Shown in pieces: positions 1 through 8,634 of a DNA stretch of 11,790 nt. The DNA comes from JBGPGW01 sp046349515. Lineage in GTDB: Bacteria > Pseudomonadota > Alphaproteobacteria > CADEGL01. How positions within the stretch are numbered: position 1 is the stretch's first letter; each line of letters starts with the position of its first letter. A model generated the notes under the pieces. It was given only the letters and a program-made list of their open reading frames with translations. It was not told the origin of the DNA and ran no database searches. The stretch is taken from NCBI GenBank assembly GCA_046349515.1, contig JAXMCE010000030.1, positions 1 through 11,790 of the forward strand, written 5' to 3'. The translations under genes were made by a program, and so were the position numbers.

Positions 1-1035
1 GAGGAGCCGGCGCGTCCAGGCCGGCCTTACCGCCCGGACCAGAGTCTCAGGAACGCGCCGGGCGAGCCGCCCTACCGCCCCTATACGGGCGAGTTCGATG
101 AGACCGTCGAAGCGGACGCCCTCTGCGATGCGCAGGAACTGGCGCGCCTCCGCCTCCACCTCGACCAGCAGCTCGCGAGCCTCCAGGGCGTGATCGGCCG
201 CCTCGCCAATCGCCTCCAGCGCCGCTTGCTTGCCAAGCAGACACGCGCCTGGGAGTTCAACCTCGACGAAGGCCTGCTCGATGCGGCCCGCCTGTCGCGC
301 GTGGTGACCAACCCGCTCCAGCCCCTCACCTACAAGCGCGAGAAGGAGATGGAGTTCCGCGACACGGTGGTCTCGCTCCTCATCGACAACTCGGGCTCGA
401 TGCGCGGCCGGCCCATCACGGTTGCCGCCATGTGCGCCGACATCCTCGCGCGCACGCTGGAACGCTGCGCGGTCAAGGTCGAGATTCTGGGCTTCACGAC
501 CCGGGCCTGGAAGGGCGGGCAGTCGCGGGAGCGTTGGCTCGCCGACGGCAAGCCGGCCAATCCCGGCCGGCTCAACGATCTCCGTCACATCATCTACAAG
601 TCGGCCGATGCGCCCTGGCGCCGGACGCGGAAGAACCTGGCGCTCATGCTGCGCGAAGGCATCCTCAAGGAGAACATCGACGGCGAGGCCGTGCTGTGGG
701 CGCACAACCGCATCGTCGGCCGGCCCGAGCAGCGGCGCGTGCTCATGGTGATCTCCGACGGCGCGCCGGTCGATGATTCGACCTTGTCGGTCAATCCGGG
801 CAACTACCTCGAGCGGCACCTACGCGACGTCATCCAGTGGATCGAGACGCGCTCGCCGGTCGACCTCGTCGCGATCGGCATCGGCCACGACGTGACGCGC
901 TACTATCGGCGCGCCGTCACGATCACGGATGCAGAACAGCTCGGCGGCGCGATGATGGACCAGCTCGCTTCGCTCTTCGAGGAGAACGAGACAGAGCGCG
1001 GCTCTGTCCCGCCGCGCCGCGCCGCGTCGCGCTAG
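1..1035 (+). CDS. cobT: Cobaltochelatase subunit CobT, C-terminal part (5' end outside window)
   Basis: CobT is the large AAA+-partner subunit of the ATP-dependent aerobic cobaltochelatase (CobN-CobS-CobT). This cytosolic complex inserts Co2+ into hydrogenobyrinic acid a,c-diamide during vitamin B12 synthesis. The frame is open from base 1 and ends with TAG at 1033-1035, giving 344 visible residues. The C-terminal von Willebrand factor A-like domain is complete: the MIDAS motif DNSGS is at residues 129-133 (bases 385-399), followed by the CobT signature stretches GRPITVAA, FTTRAWKGGQSRE, WRRTRKNL, ISDGAPVDDSTLSVNPGNYL and GIGHDVTRYYRRAV. Internal Val/Met codons such as GTG at 190 are not starts, because family similarity (TGEFDETVEAD.LCD) continues up to the window edge. 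It ends convergent with rpmB, 148 bases away, an arrangement I recall from other alphaproteobacteria. No frameshift or missing motif residue was seen. Identification is very secure. Confidence 0.97.
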   Translation, partial: EEPARPGRPYRPDQSLRNAPGEPPYRPYTGEFDETVEADALCDAQELARLRLHLDQQLASLQGVIGRLANRLQRRLLAKQTRAWEFNLDEGLLDAARLSRVVTNPLQPLTYKREKEMEFRDTVVSLLIDNSGSMRGRPITVAAMCADILARTLERCAVKVEILGFTTRAWKGGQSRERWLADGKPANPGRLNDLRHIIYKSADAPWRRTRKNLALMLREGILKENIDGEAVLWAHNRIVGRPEQRRVLMVISDGAPVDDSTLSVNPGNYLERHLRDVIQWIETRSPVDLVAIGIGHDVTRYYRRAVTITDAEQLGGAMMDQLASLFEENETERGSVPPRRAASR

Positions 1036-1089
1036 CGCGGCGATTCAAAACTCTTGTCGGAGGGTGCTCGGGAGCCGCGCGGCCGCAAT

Positions 1090-1109
1090 CGCCGTCCTCA
1101 TGGACGGCG
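1090..1109. repeat. Perfect inverted repeat downstream of cobT
   Basis: CGCCGTCC (1090-1097) and GGACGGCG (1102-1109) form an 8-bp stem with a TCAT loop, 55 bases past the cobT stop. It is a strong GC-rich hairpin in either strand, but no T-run follows on either side, so it is not a textbook intrinsic terminator. It may slow or end transcription between the convergent cobT and rpmB genes, or protect the 3' end of the message. The terminator role is inference. Confidence 0.45.
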
Positions 1110-1152
1110 CGCGCTCAGGACACCAAGCCTGTCATTTCTCGCAATCGGGTCC

Positions 1153-1170
1153 CCGCCCTGATACGGGCGG
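1153..1170. repeat. Second inverted repeat between cobT and rpmB
   Basis: CCGCCC (1153-1158) and GGGCGG (1165-1170) make a 6-bp all-GC stem with a TGATAC loop, starting 14 bases past the rpmB stop in the rpmB reading direction. No T-tract follows. Together with the hairpin at 1090-1109 it fills most of the 148-base convergent gap 1036-1183, which holds no other feature I can recognise. Confidence 0.35.
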
Positions 1171-1183
1171 AGGCGCAAAGCCG

Positions 1184-1471
1184 TCAGGCCGCGGCGCGCG
1201 CCCTGGAGAGGCGCCGCTTCATCCGCCTCAGTTCAGGCGGCAGCTTGGCCGCCGTCGTCTTCGTCAGATAGGCGTCGAACCCGCCGGCATGCTCGATGGT
1301 GCGGATCGCGTTCGTGCTGAGCCGCATCCGGATCGATTCGCCGAGAATCTCCGACAGCATGGACACCACCTGGAGGTTCGGCCGGAACGACCGCCGGGTC
1401 CGATTGTTAGCGTGGCTGACATTGTTGCCCCGCTGCACGCCTTTGCCGGTAATCGCACATCGTCTCGCCAT
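1184..1471 (-). CDS. rpmB: 50S ribosomal protein L28 (bL28)
   Basis: A 95-residue basic protein, component of the large ribosomal subunit. It begins MARRCAITGKGVQRGNNVSHANN, followed by TRRSFRPNLQ and SIRMRLSTNAIRTIEHAGGFDAYL. This is the complete bL28 signature with the typical alphaproteobacterial length. The first 25 residues keep a single Cys, so it looks like the zinc-free form. The frame is open for 52 more codons upstream, but the ATG at 1471 is chosen because the family begins MxRRC and because GGAAAGAG (complement of 1478-1485) sits 6 bases before it. The gene is convergent with cobT and downstream of meaB on the same strand, 124 bases away. That gap carries a plausible promoter, so rpmB is probably transcribed independently as well as by any read-through from meaB. 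Identification is secure. Confidence 0.97.
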   Translation of the reverse strand: MARRCAITGKGVQRGNNVSHANNRTRRSFRPNLQVVSMLSEILGESIRMRLSTNAIRTIEHAGGFDAYLTKTTAAKLPPELRRMKRRLSRARAAA

Positions 1472-1539
1472 GGCAGTCTCTTTCCGGTTAACCAATTGCC
1501 GGTACGAAGCTTTGGGCCGCTCGCCGTGAGAAGGGCAGG

Positions 1540-1569
1540 CTTTTAGGCTACTGCCGTACCCCCCGTCAA
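1540..1569 (-). promoter_or_regulatory. Candidate sigma-70-type promoter for rpmB
   Basis: On the - strand, TTGACG (complement of 1564-1569; 5/6 match to TTGACA) is followed after 18 bases by TAAAAG (complement of 1540-1545; 4/6 match to TATAAT). The rpmB start lies about 60 bases beyond the expected transcription start. A GGTTAACC palindrome (1486-1493) lies just before the ribosome binding site; no role is known. The remainder of the 1472-1595 gap shows nothing else. Inferred from sequence only. Confidence 0.45.
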
Positions 1570-1595
1570 GGGCGGGCGGGGCCCCCCTCGGTCCG

Positions 1596-2606
1596 TCAGC
1601 CGCTTTTCCGCCCCTCGAAGATGGCAAGGAGCCTTGCGGCCCCGGCGCCGGGCGCGAGGCGGCCCGAGGCCACTTCGGCCTCGATCGCTTTCAGTTTCGA
1701 TCGCACACCGGGGTGGGACCGCACCGAATCGAGGAGACTTTCCGACACTTCGCTCCACAGCCACCGCCGGGCCTGGTCCTGGCGCCGGCGCTCCAGGGCC
1801 CCCGATGCTTCCTTGGCCGCCCGGCACCGCTCGACCGCCTGCCATACCGCCTCAATACCCTCACCCGTCAGCGCCGAGCATGAGAGAACTTCAGGACGCC
1901 AGGACGCATCCTCCTGCCGCAAGAGGGTCAGCGCCTTCCGGTAGTCCGCCGTGGCGCGCCCCGCCGCCGGCGCGAGATCGCCGTCGGCTTTGGTGACGAC
2001 GAGAAGATCGGCGAGCTCGACGATGCCGCGCTTCAGACCCTGAAGCTCGTCGCCTCCACCCGGTTGGATCAGCAGCACGAAGAGATCGACCATGTCGGCG
2101 ACCGCCGTCTCCGACTGGCCGACGCCGACCGTCTCGATGAGCACCACATCGAAACCCGCCGCCTCGCAGAGAAGCGCGGCCTCGCGCGTGCGCCGCGCGA
2201 CGCCGCCGAGCGTCGAGCCCGCCGGGGACGGGCGAATGAAGGCGCGCGTGTCGCGCGCCAGCATCTCCATCCGCGTCTTGTCGCCGAGGATGGAGCCGCC
2301 GCTGCGTTTCGAGGACGGGTCGACCGCGAGGACCGCAACGCGGTGACCGCGTTCGATGATGTGCAACCCGAAGGCTTCGATGAAGGTCGACTTGCCGACG
2401 CCGGGCACGCCCGAGATGCCGATCCGGATCGCCCGCCCCGTATCTCGCAGCAATGTCCCGAGGAGGGCCTCCGCGCGGGCTCGGTGGTCGGCGCGCGTCG
2501 ATTCGACGAGCGTGATCGCCTGTGCGAGCGCCCGCCGGTCGCCCGTCCGCACCGCCTCGGCCGTGACCGCGGAGGATGGGCTCGCGTTTTTCGGGCGGCC
2601 TGCCAT
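1596..2606 (-). CDS. meaB: Methylmalonyl-CoA mutase-associated GTPase MeaB
   Basis: MeaB (ArgK/MMAA family, G3E-type P-loop GTPase) gates adenosylcobalamin loading into methylmalonyl-CoA mutase and protects the enzyme from inactivation in the cytosol. The 336-residue protein has Walker A GVPGVGKST (66-74), VDPSSKRSGGSILGDKTRM (95-113, a family hallmark with a switch element), FIRPSPAGSTLGGVA (123-137), ETVGVGQSE (158-166), the base-specificity motif TKAD (205-208, NKxD variant typical of the family) and SALTGEG (244-250). Length matches known MeaB/ArgK (about 330). The start is uncertain: ATG at 2606 is preferred over an in-frame TTG at 2624, and neither has a clear Shine-Dalgarno sequence. 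It is the last gene after the mutase and an ABC exporter on the same strand, 132 bases beyond the exporter stop. Pairing with a mutase gene supports the MeaB role over a lysine/arginine transport GTPase, an older reading of ArgK. Confidence 0.95.
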   Translation of the reverse strand: MAGRPKNASPSSAVTAEAVRTGDRRALAQAITLVESTRADHRARAEALLGTLLRDTGRAIRIGISGVPGVGKSTFIEAFGLHIIERGHRVAVLAVDPSSKRSGGSILGDKTRMEMLARDTRAFIRPSPAGSTLGGVARRTREAALLCEAAGFDVVLIETVGVGQSETAVADMVDLFVLLIQPGGGDELQGLKRGIVELADLLVVTKADGDLAPAAGRATADYRKALTLLRQEDASWRPEVLSCSALTGEGIEAVWQAVERCRAAKEASGALERRRQDQARRWLWSEVSESLLDSVRSHPGVRSKLKAIEAEVASGRLAPGAGAARLLAIFEGRKSG

Positions 2607-2738
2607 CGGACTCAGTCGGGCCAACCGGCAAGGCCGGATCGGCGGCGCTCTCCACCGACGGCCATCGGACGAGCAAGGACGAGTGGTATGGGCCAGGCGA
2701 TCGTCATGCGCGGATGGTAGCAGCCGGCCTCGGTGGCG

Positions 2739-4592
2739 TCACAGCTGGGCCCTGGCGGCCGCGCCGATTTCCGCCGGGCTCGCCTCGGCGCTCTCGACCT
2801 CGGCCGATTCCTGTTGGCGCCGCCACAATGACGCGTAACGGCCATCGCGGATGAGGAGTTCGCGATGCCGTCCCCGTTCGACGACGCGGCCGGCATCCAG
2901 CACGAGGATTTCATCGGCATCCACCACGGTCGACAGCCGGTGCGCGATGACGATCGTCGTCCGCTCGGCCGAGATTTCCCGCAGGTTTTCCTGAATCTCC
3001 CGCTCGGTGTGGGAATCGAGCGAGGACGTCGCCTCGTCGAAAAGCAGTATGGGAGGCGCCTTCAAGATCGTCCGCGCGATCGCAACTCGCTGCTTCTCTC
3101 CGCCGGACAATTTCAGGCCACGCTCGCCGACCTTCGTGTCGTAGCCGTCGGGCAGGCCCAAGATGAAATCGTGAATATGGGCGAGCCGCGCGGCGCTCTC
3201 GACCTCGGCCGCCGCTGCGTCCGGCCGCCCGTAGGCGATGTTGTAGCGGATGGTGTCGTTGAAGAGCACCGTGTCCTGCGGCACGACGCCGATCGCGCGC
3301 CTCAAGCTGGACTGGGTGACAGCGCGGATATCGTGCCCGTCGATGCGGACCGCGCCCGCGCCAACGTCGTAGAAGCGGAACAAGAGCCGGCCGATGGTCG
3401 ACTTCCCCGCGCCGCTCGCCCCCACGATCGCGACGGTCCGCCCGGGCGGCACTTCGAACGAAACGTCGTCGAGGATGGGTCGGCGAGGGTCGTAGCCGAA
3501 GGAGACGTGCTCGAAACTCACCCTTGCCTCGCGCACGACGAGCGGCGAGGCATCGGGCCGGTCCGCGACGGTCGCGGGCACGTCGAGGAGGTCGAACATG
3601 ACCTCCATGTCCGCGAGCGACTGCTTGATCTCCCGATAGGCGGCACCCAAGAAGTTGAGCGGCAGATAGAGCTGGACGAGATAGCTGTTCACGAGCACGA
3701 AGTCGCCGACCGTCATCGTGCCGCCGACGACCCCATATCCCGCCATGATCATGATGATCGTCACGCCCGCCGCGATGATCGAGGCCTGGCCGACGTTCAA
3801 GATGGAAAGGCTCGTGCGCGACAGAACGGCGGCGTGTTCGTAGCGCTGCAGCGCCTGGTCGTACCGCCGGGCTTCGTGCGCTTCGTTGCCGAAATACTTC
3901 ACGGTCTCGTAGTTGAGCAGGCTATCGACCGCCTTGCTGTTGGCCTCGGTGTCCATCTCGTTCATGGCGCGCCGGTGGCGCATGCGCCACTCGGTGATAA
4001 GAAGCGTGTAACAGATGTAGAGCGAGATGGTGAGAAACGTGACGAGGGCGTACCAGCCGTCGTAGAGCGACCACAGAATCGCGCAGACGAGCGGAATCTC
4101 GACGAGAGTCGGCAGGATGTTGAACAGCGTGAAGGTGAGGACCGTCTCGATTCCCTTGGAGCCGCGCTCGATCGTGCGGCTGAGCCCGCCCGTGCGCCTG
4201 TCGAGGTGGAACGCCAGCGCAAGTCCGTGAAGGTGCCGGAAGACCCCGAGCGCAAGGGTACGGACCGCGCGCTGGCTGACTTTGGCGAAAACCGCGTCGC
4301 GGAGCTCACCGAACCCGGTCGCCAGAATGCGGAGCAAGCCATAGCCGATCAGCACCGCGACCGGCACCGCGATGACGAGATCGACCCGCGCGGTCAGAGC
4401 GTCGACCGCCCGCTTGTAGAGGAGCGGCACGAAAACAGCGGCCACCTTGCTCGCCAGCACGCAAGTCAGGGCGAGAGCCACCCGCGCGCGGATATTCCAA
4501 GTGGCCTTCGGCCAGAGATACGGCAGAAGCGTGCCGACCGTGCGAAGGTCGCCGCGGCCGCGGACGAGCTCGGGCGAGGCGAGCGACCTCAC
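2739..4592 (-). CDS. Atm1/HMT-type half ABC exporter (permease-ATPase fusion)
   Basis: A 617-residue ABC exporter half-molecule, expected to work as an inner-membrane homodimer. The membrane domain spans about residues 30-325, with hydrophobic segments near 38-60, 72-92, 155-175, 180-200, 265-290 and 295-315. It carries hallmarks of the Atm1/ABCB7 clade: DRRTGGLSRTIERG (131-144), NYETVKYFGNE (227-237), LNVGQ (265-269) and PLNFLGAAYREI (311-322). The nucleotide-binding domain has Walker A GASGAGKST (391-399), Q-loop VVPQDT (436-441), signature LSGGEKQR (495-502), Walker B ILLFDEATSSLD (515-526) and H-loop IAHRLS (549-554). All ATPase residues are intact. Known Atm1-type exporters move glutathione-linked sulfur or metal species and help heavy-metal tolerance; the substrate here is unknown. 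GTG start, with GGAGG 11 bases upstream. It lies only 33 bases after the mutase stop, so it is probably co-transcribed with it. Confidence 0.92.
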   Translation of the reverse strand: MRSLASPELVRGRGDLRTVGTLLPYLWPKATWNIRARVALALTCVLASKVAAVFVPLLYKRAVDALTARVDLVIAVPVAVLIGYGLLRILATGFGELRDAVFAKVSQRAVRTLALGVFRHLHGLALAFHLDRRTGGLSRTIERGSKGIETVLTFTLFNILPTLVEIPLVCAILWSLYDGWYALVTFLTISLYICYTLLITEWRMRHRRAMNEMDTEANSKAVDSLLNYETVKYFGNEAHEARRYDQALQRYEHAAVLSRTSLSILNVGQASIIAAGVTIIMIMAGYGVVGGTMTVGDFVLVNSYLVQLYLPLNFLGAAYREIKQSLADMEVMFDLLDVPATVADRPDASPLVVREARVSFEHVSFGYDPRRPILDDVSFEVPPGRTVAIVGASGAGKSTIGRLLFRFYDVGAGAVRIDGHDIRAVTQSSLRRAIGVVPQDTVLFNDTIRYNIAYGRPDAAAAEVESAARLAHIHDFILGLPDGYDTKVGERGLKLSGGEKQRVAIARTILKAPPILLFDEATSSLDSHTEREIQENLREISAERTTIVIAHRLSTVVDADEILVLDAGRVVERGRHRELLIRDGRYASLWRRQQESAEVESAEASPAEIGAAARAQL

Positions 4593-4625
4593 GCTAAGAC
4601 CCGCCTCCGATCGGGGCCGACCGTC

Positions 4626-6773
<2,148 letters not shown>

Positions 6774-6906
6774 CGCTCGCTCCGGCCTCTCGTGGAAAAG
6801 TATAGGGAGGCACCGGGCAAGCGTCACGCGAGGGCTTGATCCGGCGATATTTTTCGCGCCCTGCCCCGGGCCAACCGCAGGCCTCGGGTCGAGCGCAAAC
6901 ACGAAA

Positions 6907-6922
6907 TAGAACAATCATTCTA
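6907..6922. promoter_or_regulatory. Candidate TetR operator in front of the mutase gene
   Basis: TAGAACAATCATTCTA is an imperfect palindrome (arms TAGAA/TTCTA, 6-base centre). It matches the 16-mer in front of tetR (7636-7651) at 12 of 16 positions in the same orientation; three of the four differences are A/G changes. It contains the -10 element of the candidate mutase promoter, so bound repressor would block RNA polymerase. The link to the neighbouring TetR protein is inferred from position and from the repeat of the site. Confidence 0.55.
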
Positions 6923-6945
6923 AAATTCATACGACCCTATGTGAA
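6917..6945 (-). promoter_or_regulatory. Candidate sigma-70-type promoter of the mutase block
   Basis: On the - strand, TTCACA (complement of 6940-6945; 5/6 match) is followed after exactly 17 bases by TAGAAT (complement of 6917-6922; 5/6 match). It lies in an AT-rich patch (about 6900-7020) within a GC-rich chromosome and would give a leader of about 137 bases before the mutase ATG. The -10 is inside the candidate TetR operator. No cobalamin riboswitch elements (for example a B12 box) were recognised in the leader 6774-6910. Confidence 0.5.
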
Positions 6946-6984
6946 ACATGCGCGCCGGCTTTTTCGATCGGAGGTCAGATCTTG

Positions 6985-7005
6985 ATTATAAAAAACCGAA
7001 CGTTC
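6985..7005 (-). promoter_or_regulatory. Second promoter-like element: perfect -10 plus palindrome
   Basis: The complement of 6985-6990 is TATAAT, a perfect -10. A perfect 8-bp palindrome GAACGTTC (6998-7005) lies just upstream, where a promoter spacer would be. The best -35 match (TTCACA, complement of 7011-7016) is 20 bases from the -10, too far for a standard promoter, so activity is doubtful. The palindrome shares the GAAC/GTTC half-sites of the TetR-operator candidates but with no spacing between arms. It lies in the 279-base gap between the tetR stop and the mutase start. Confidence 0.25.
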
Positions 7006-7052
7006 CAAAATGTGAATACTTCAATCAGGCTTTCGCGGAGAGCGGAGCCGTC

Positions 7053-7595
7053 CTAGTCGAACGCGGCCTCGACCGCCTCCTCGAGGGCGGCGCGCTCGAC
7101 GCCGACTTTGCCCAAGACAAGAAGACCGACGGAGAGGCAGAGAGCGAGTCGTGCCCGCCGGCGCGAGGCATCCGTCCCGCTCCCCAAGGCCTCGGCGAAA
7201 GCATCTTCGAGATTTGCGACATGCCCGCGCACGACCGCGAGGGTCTCGGCATCGTGGGCCGCCGTCTCCGCGGCAGTGTTGACCATGAGACAGCCCTGCC
7301 GCATGGGGTCCGATGCCGCATAGGCCGCGACGGCCTTGAGGAAGCGCTTCGGCGCCTCCTGATCGGCCCTCGGCATCGCAGCCAGGGACGGGCCCGCCAC
7401 CTCGCGCGCATAGCGTTTGAGGCAGGCATGGAAGAGCTCGGCCTTGCCGCCGAACGTCGCGTAGAGGCTCGCCCGGTTGACGCCTGTCGCCGTGACGAGG
7501 TCGTCGACGGATGTCGCCCCGTAACCCCGGCGCCAGAACGCCCGCATGGCGCGATCAAGGACATCGGTCGGCTCGAAGGATTTACGGCGTCCCAC
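7053..7595 (-). CDS. TetR/AcrR-family transcriptional regulator
   Basis: A 180-residue DNA-binding protein of the TetR family, which usually act as homodimeric repressors released by a small ligand. The N-terminal helix-turn-helix is clear: VLDRAMRAFWRRGYGATSVDDLV, then the recognition region TATGVNRASLYATFGGKAELF (about residues 35-55). The C-terminal ligand domain carries RQGCLMVNTAAE (99-110) with Cys102 in a GCL motif like that holding the reactive Cys106 of E. coli NemR, an electrophile sensor. Cys152 is the only other cysteine. Start is GTG at 7595 with GGGGAGA 4 bases upstream. The stop is TAG at 7053-7055. It lies upstream of, and on the same strand as, the mutase, and the same 16-bp site is found before both genes, so self-repression and control of the mutase block are inferred. 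The ligand is unknown. Confidence 0.93.
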   Translation of the reverse strand: MGRRKSFEPTDVLDRAMRAFWRRGYGATSVDDLVTATGVNRASLYATFGGKAELFHACLKRYAREVAGPSLAAMPRADQEAPKRFLKAVAAYAASDPMRQGCLMVNTAAETAAHDAETLAVVRGHVANLEDAFAEALGSGTDASRRRARLALCLSVGLLVLGKVGVERAALEEAVEAAFD

Positions 7596-7599
7596 CGGC

Positions 7600-7623
7600 T
7601 CTCCCCAAGGCTCCTCGGGGAGA
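7600..7623 (-). promoter_or_regulatory. Hairpin holding the tetR ribosome binding site
   Basis: TCTCCCC (7600-7606) and GGGGAGA (7617-7623) form a perfect 7-bp stem with a 10-base loop. Read on the - strand, the 3' arm is GGGGAGA, the Shine-Dalgarno of tetR, and the loop carries a second SD-like GAGGAG. If the transcript starts upstream of 7623, the main ribosome binding site would be paired. Whether the 5' arm is transcribed depends on which -10 is used (TAAAAT at 7632-7637 or GAAAAT at 7623-7628). Confidence 0.4.
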
Positions 7624-7635
7624 TTTTCCTTATTT

Positions 7636-7651
7636 TAGAACGGTCGTTCAA
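7636..7651. promoter_or_regulatory. Candidate TetR operator in front of tetR
   Basis: TAGAACGGTCGTTCAA contains the perfect inverted repeat GAACG-GT-CGTTC (7638-7649). It sits 40 bases before the tetR start. It overlaps promoter-like elements read on the - strand: TTGAAC (complement of 7646-7651) with GAAAAT 17 bases on, or TAAAAT (complement of 7632-7637). The position is typical for self-repression by TetR proteins. The match to 6907-6922 (12/16) is the main support. Confidence 0.6.
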
Positions 7652-7675
7652 TTAAAAAGATTTCGACCCCGCCGT

Positions 7676-8578
7676 TTACCAGGTGAAGGCCGCCAGGGCT
7701 GCGTCCGGGATGCGCCCGGCGCGCCGGCAGGCCTCGTAGAGCGTTGCGGCATCGGGCTTGGCGCCGGCAGAGAGCCCCAGCTCCTCGGCATGGATTCCGC
7801 CGGTGACGAAGACCGTCTCGAAGCCCGCATCCTGCCCGCCCGCGATATCGGTCCTCAGCGAATCGCCGATGGCGACGACCCGGTGGCTGTCGATCCCCTC
7901 GATGAGGGAGAGGCACAAGCGATAGATCGCGGGGTGAGGCTTGCCGTGGTAGGCGACCTCGCCGCCGAGCGCGGCGTAATGCGCGGCAAGGCTGCCCGCG
8001 CAAATGACCCTGCGGCCGCCACGTATGACCTCGAGATCGGGGTTGGCGCAGACCATGGGAAGCTTGCGCCGCGCGCCGTCCTCGAGAATCGCCGCGTAGT
8101 CATCGACGGTTTCCTCGTCGCGATCGACGCCGGTATTGAGAATGAACTCGGCGGTGGCGGGCGTCGGCACGCGCACGAGATCGAGTCCGTCGAGAAGGCC
8201 CTTGTCCCGTTCGGGACCGAGATGCAGGCAGCGGCGGCCAAGGCGCGCATGCCACGGATCGGTCCGTGACTTGAGGGCAAGCCACGTCGCTTCGCCCGAG
8301 GAAAGCACATGATCGTAGAGCGTGCGCGGCAAGCCCATCGCAACCATGCCGGCGATCACGGCCTCGGCGCGTCGCGGCGCATTCGATAAGAGAACGATCC
8401 TCGCGCCCCGGTCCTTCAAACGCTGGAGGCAATCGGCAGCCCCCGGATAGGGGTGGATGCCGTCATGGATCACCCCCCAGAGATCCAGCACATAGCCGTC
8501 GTAACGGCTGGCCAGCTCGGCCACGCCGTCGAGCATTCGGATTTGTCCGGTCCGGGACGGTTCGTTGAGACGGGTCAT
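7676..8578 (-). CDS. HAD superfamily class IIA hydrolase (NagD-like, TIGR01459 type)
   Basis: A 300-residue cytosolic protein of the HAD phosphatase superfamily with a class IIA (C2) cap; physiological substrate unknown. Motif I is YVLDLWGVIHDG (29-40) with nucleophile Asp32. Motif II is LLSNAPRR (63-70, Ser65), the motif III Lys lies in HGKPHP (Lys213), and motif IV is GDSLRTDIAGG (238-248, Asp239 and Asp244). The usual second Asp of DxD is Trp34, which I recall as normal for this alphaproteobacterial subgroup; it may still lower or change phosphatase activity. Start is ATG at 8578; there is no clear Shine-Dalgarno, and a small hairpin lies directly before it. A later in-frame ATG at 8536 is less likely because it removes conserved-looking N-terminal residues. 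It is 56 bases after the EAL gene and could share its transcript. The family is clear; the exact role is not. Confidence 0.9.
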   Translation of the reverse strand: MTRLNEPSRTGQIRMLDGVAELASRYDGYVLDLWGVIHDGIHPYPGAADCLQRLKDRGARIVLLSNAPRRAEAVIAGMVAMGLPRTLYDHVLSSGEATWLALKSRTDPWHARLGRRCLHLGPERDKGLLDGLDLVRVPTPATAEFILNTGVDRDEETVDDYAAILEDGARRKLPMVCANPDLEVIRGGRRVICAGSLAAHYAALGGEVAYHGKPHPAIYRLCLSLIEGIDSHRVVAIGDSLRTDIAGGQDAGFETVFVTGGIHAEELGLSAGAKPDAATLYEACRRAGRIPDAALAAFTW

Positions 8579-8579
8579 G

Positions 8580-8599
8580 GGCGTGCTTTTTGCCACGCC
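8580..8599 (-). repeat. Hairpin directly before the HAD gene start
   Basis: GGCGTG (8580-8585) pairs with CACGCC (8594-8599) around an 8-base loop, ending one base from the HAD ATG (8576-8578). A second short inverted repeat GCGGG/CCCGC (8619-8623/8630-8634) directly follows the EAL stop codon. Neither has a T-run in the - direction. They fill the 8579-8634 gap. A role in translation control or message stability is possible but unproven. Confidence 0.3.
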
Positions 8600-8634
8600 G
8601 CCCGTCCGTTGTGAATGCGCGGGATCGAGCCCGC

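Noticed and set aside
1064..1546. 160-codon + strand frame between cobT and meaB
   Set aside because: It lies over rpmB in antisense, has no ribosome binding site noted and no recognisable motif.
6774..6910. Possible cobalamin riboswitch in the mutase leader
   Set aside because: No B12-box-like element or characteristic multi-stem layout was recognised by eye; a covariance-model search would be decisive.
6774..6914. Longer mutase starting at TTG 6914 (47 more residues)
   Set aside because: The family starts near the ATG at 6773, which has GGAG 6 bases upstream. The candidate promoter -10 at 6917-6922 would leave no leader for the TTG start.
7607..7636. Rho-independent terminator on the + strand: hairpin at 7600-7623 followed by T-rich DNA
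   Set aside because: The T-rich run is on the + strand side, and no + strand gene lies upstream that would need a terminator. The hairpin makes more sense as part of the tetR leader.
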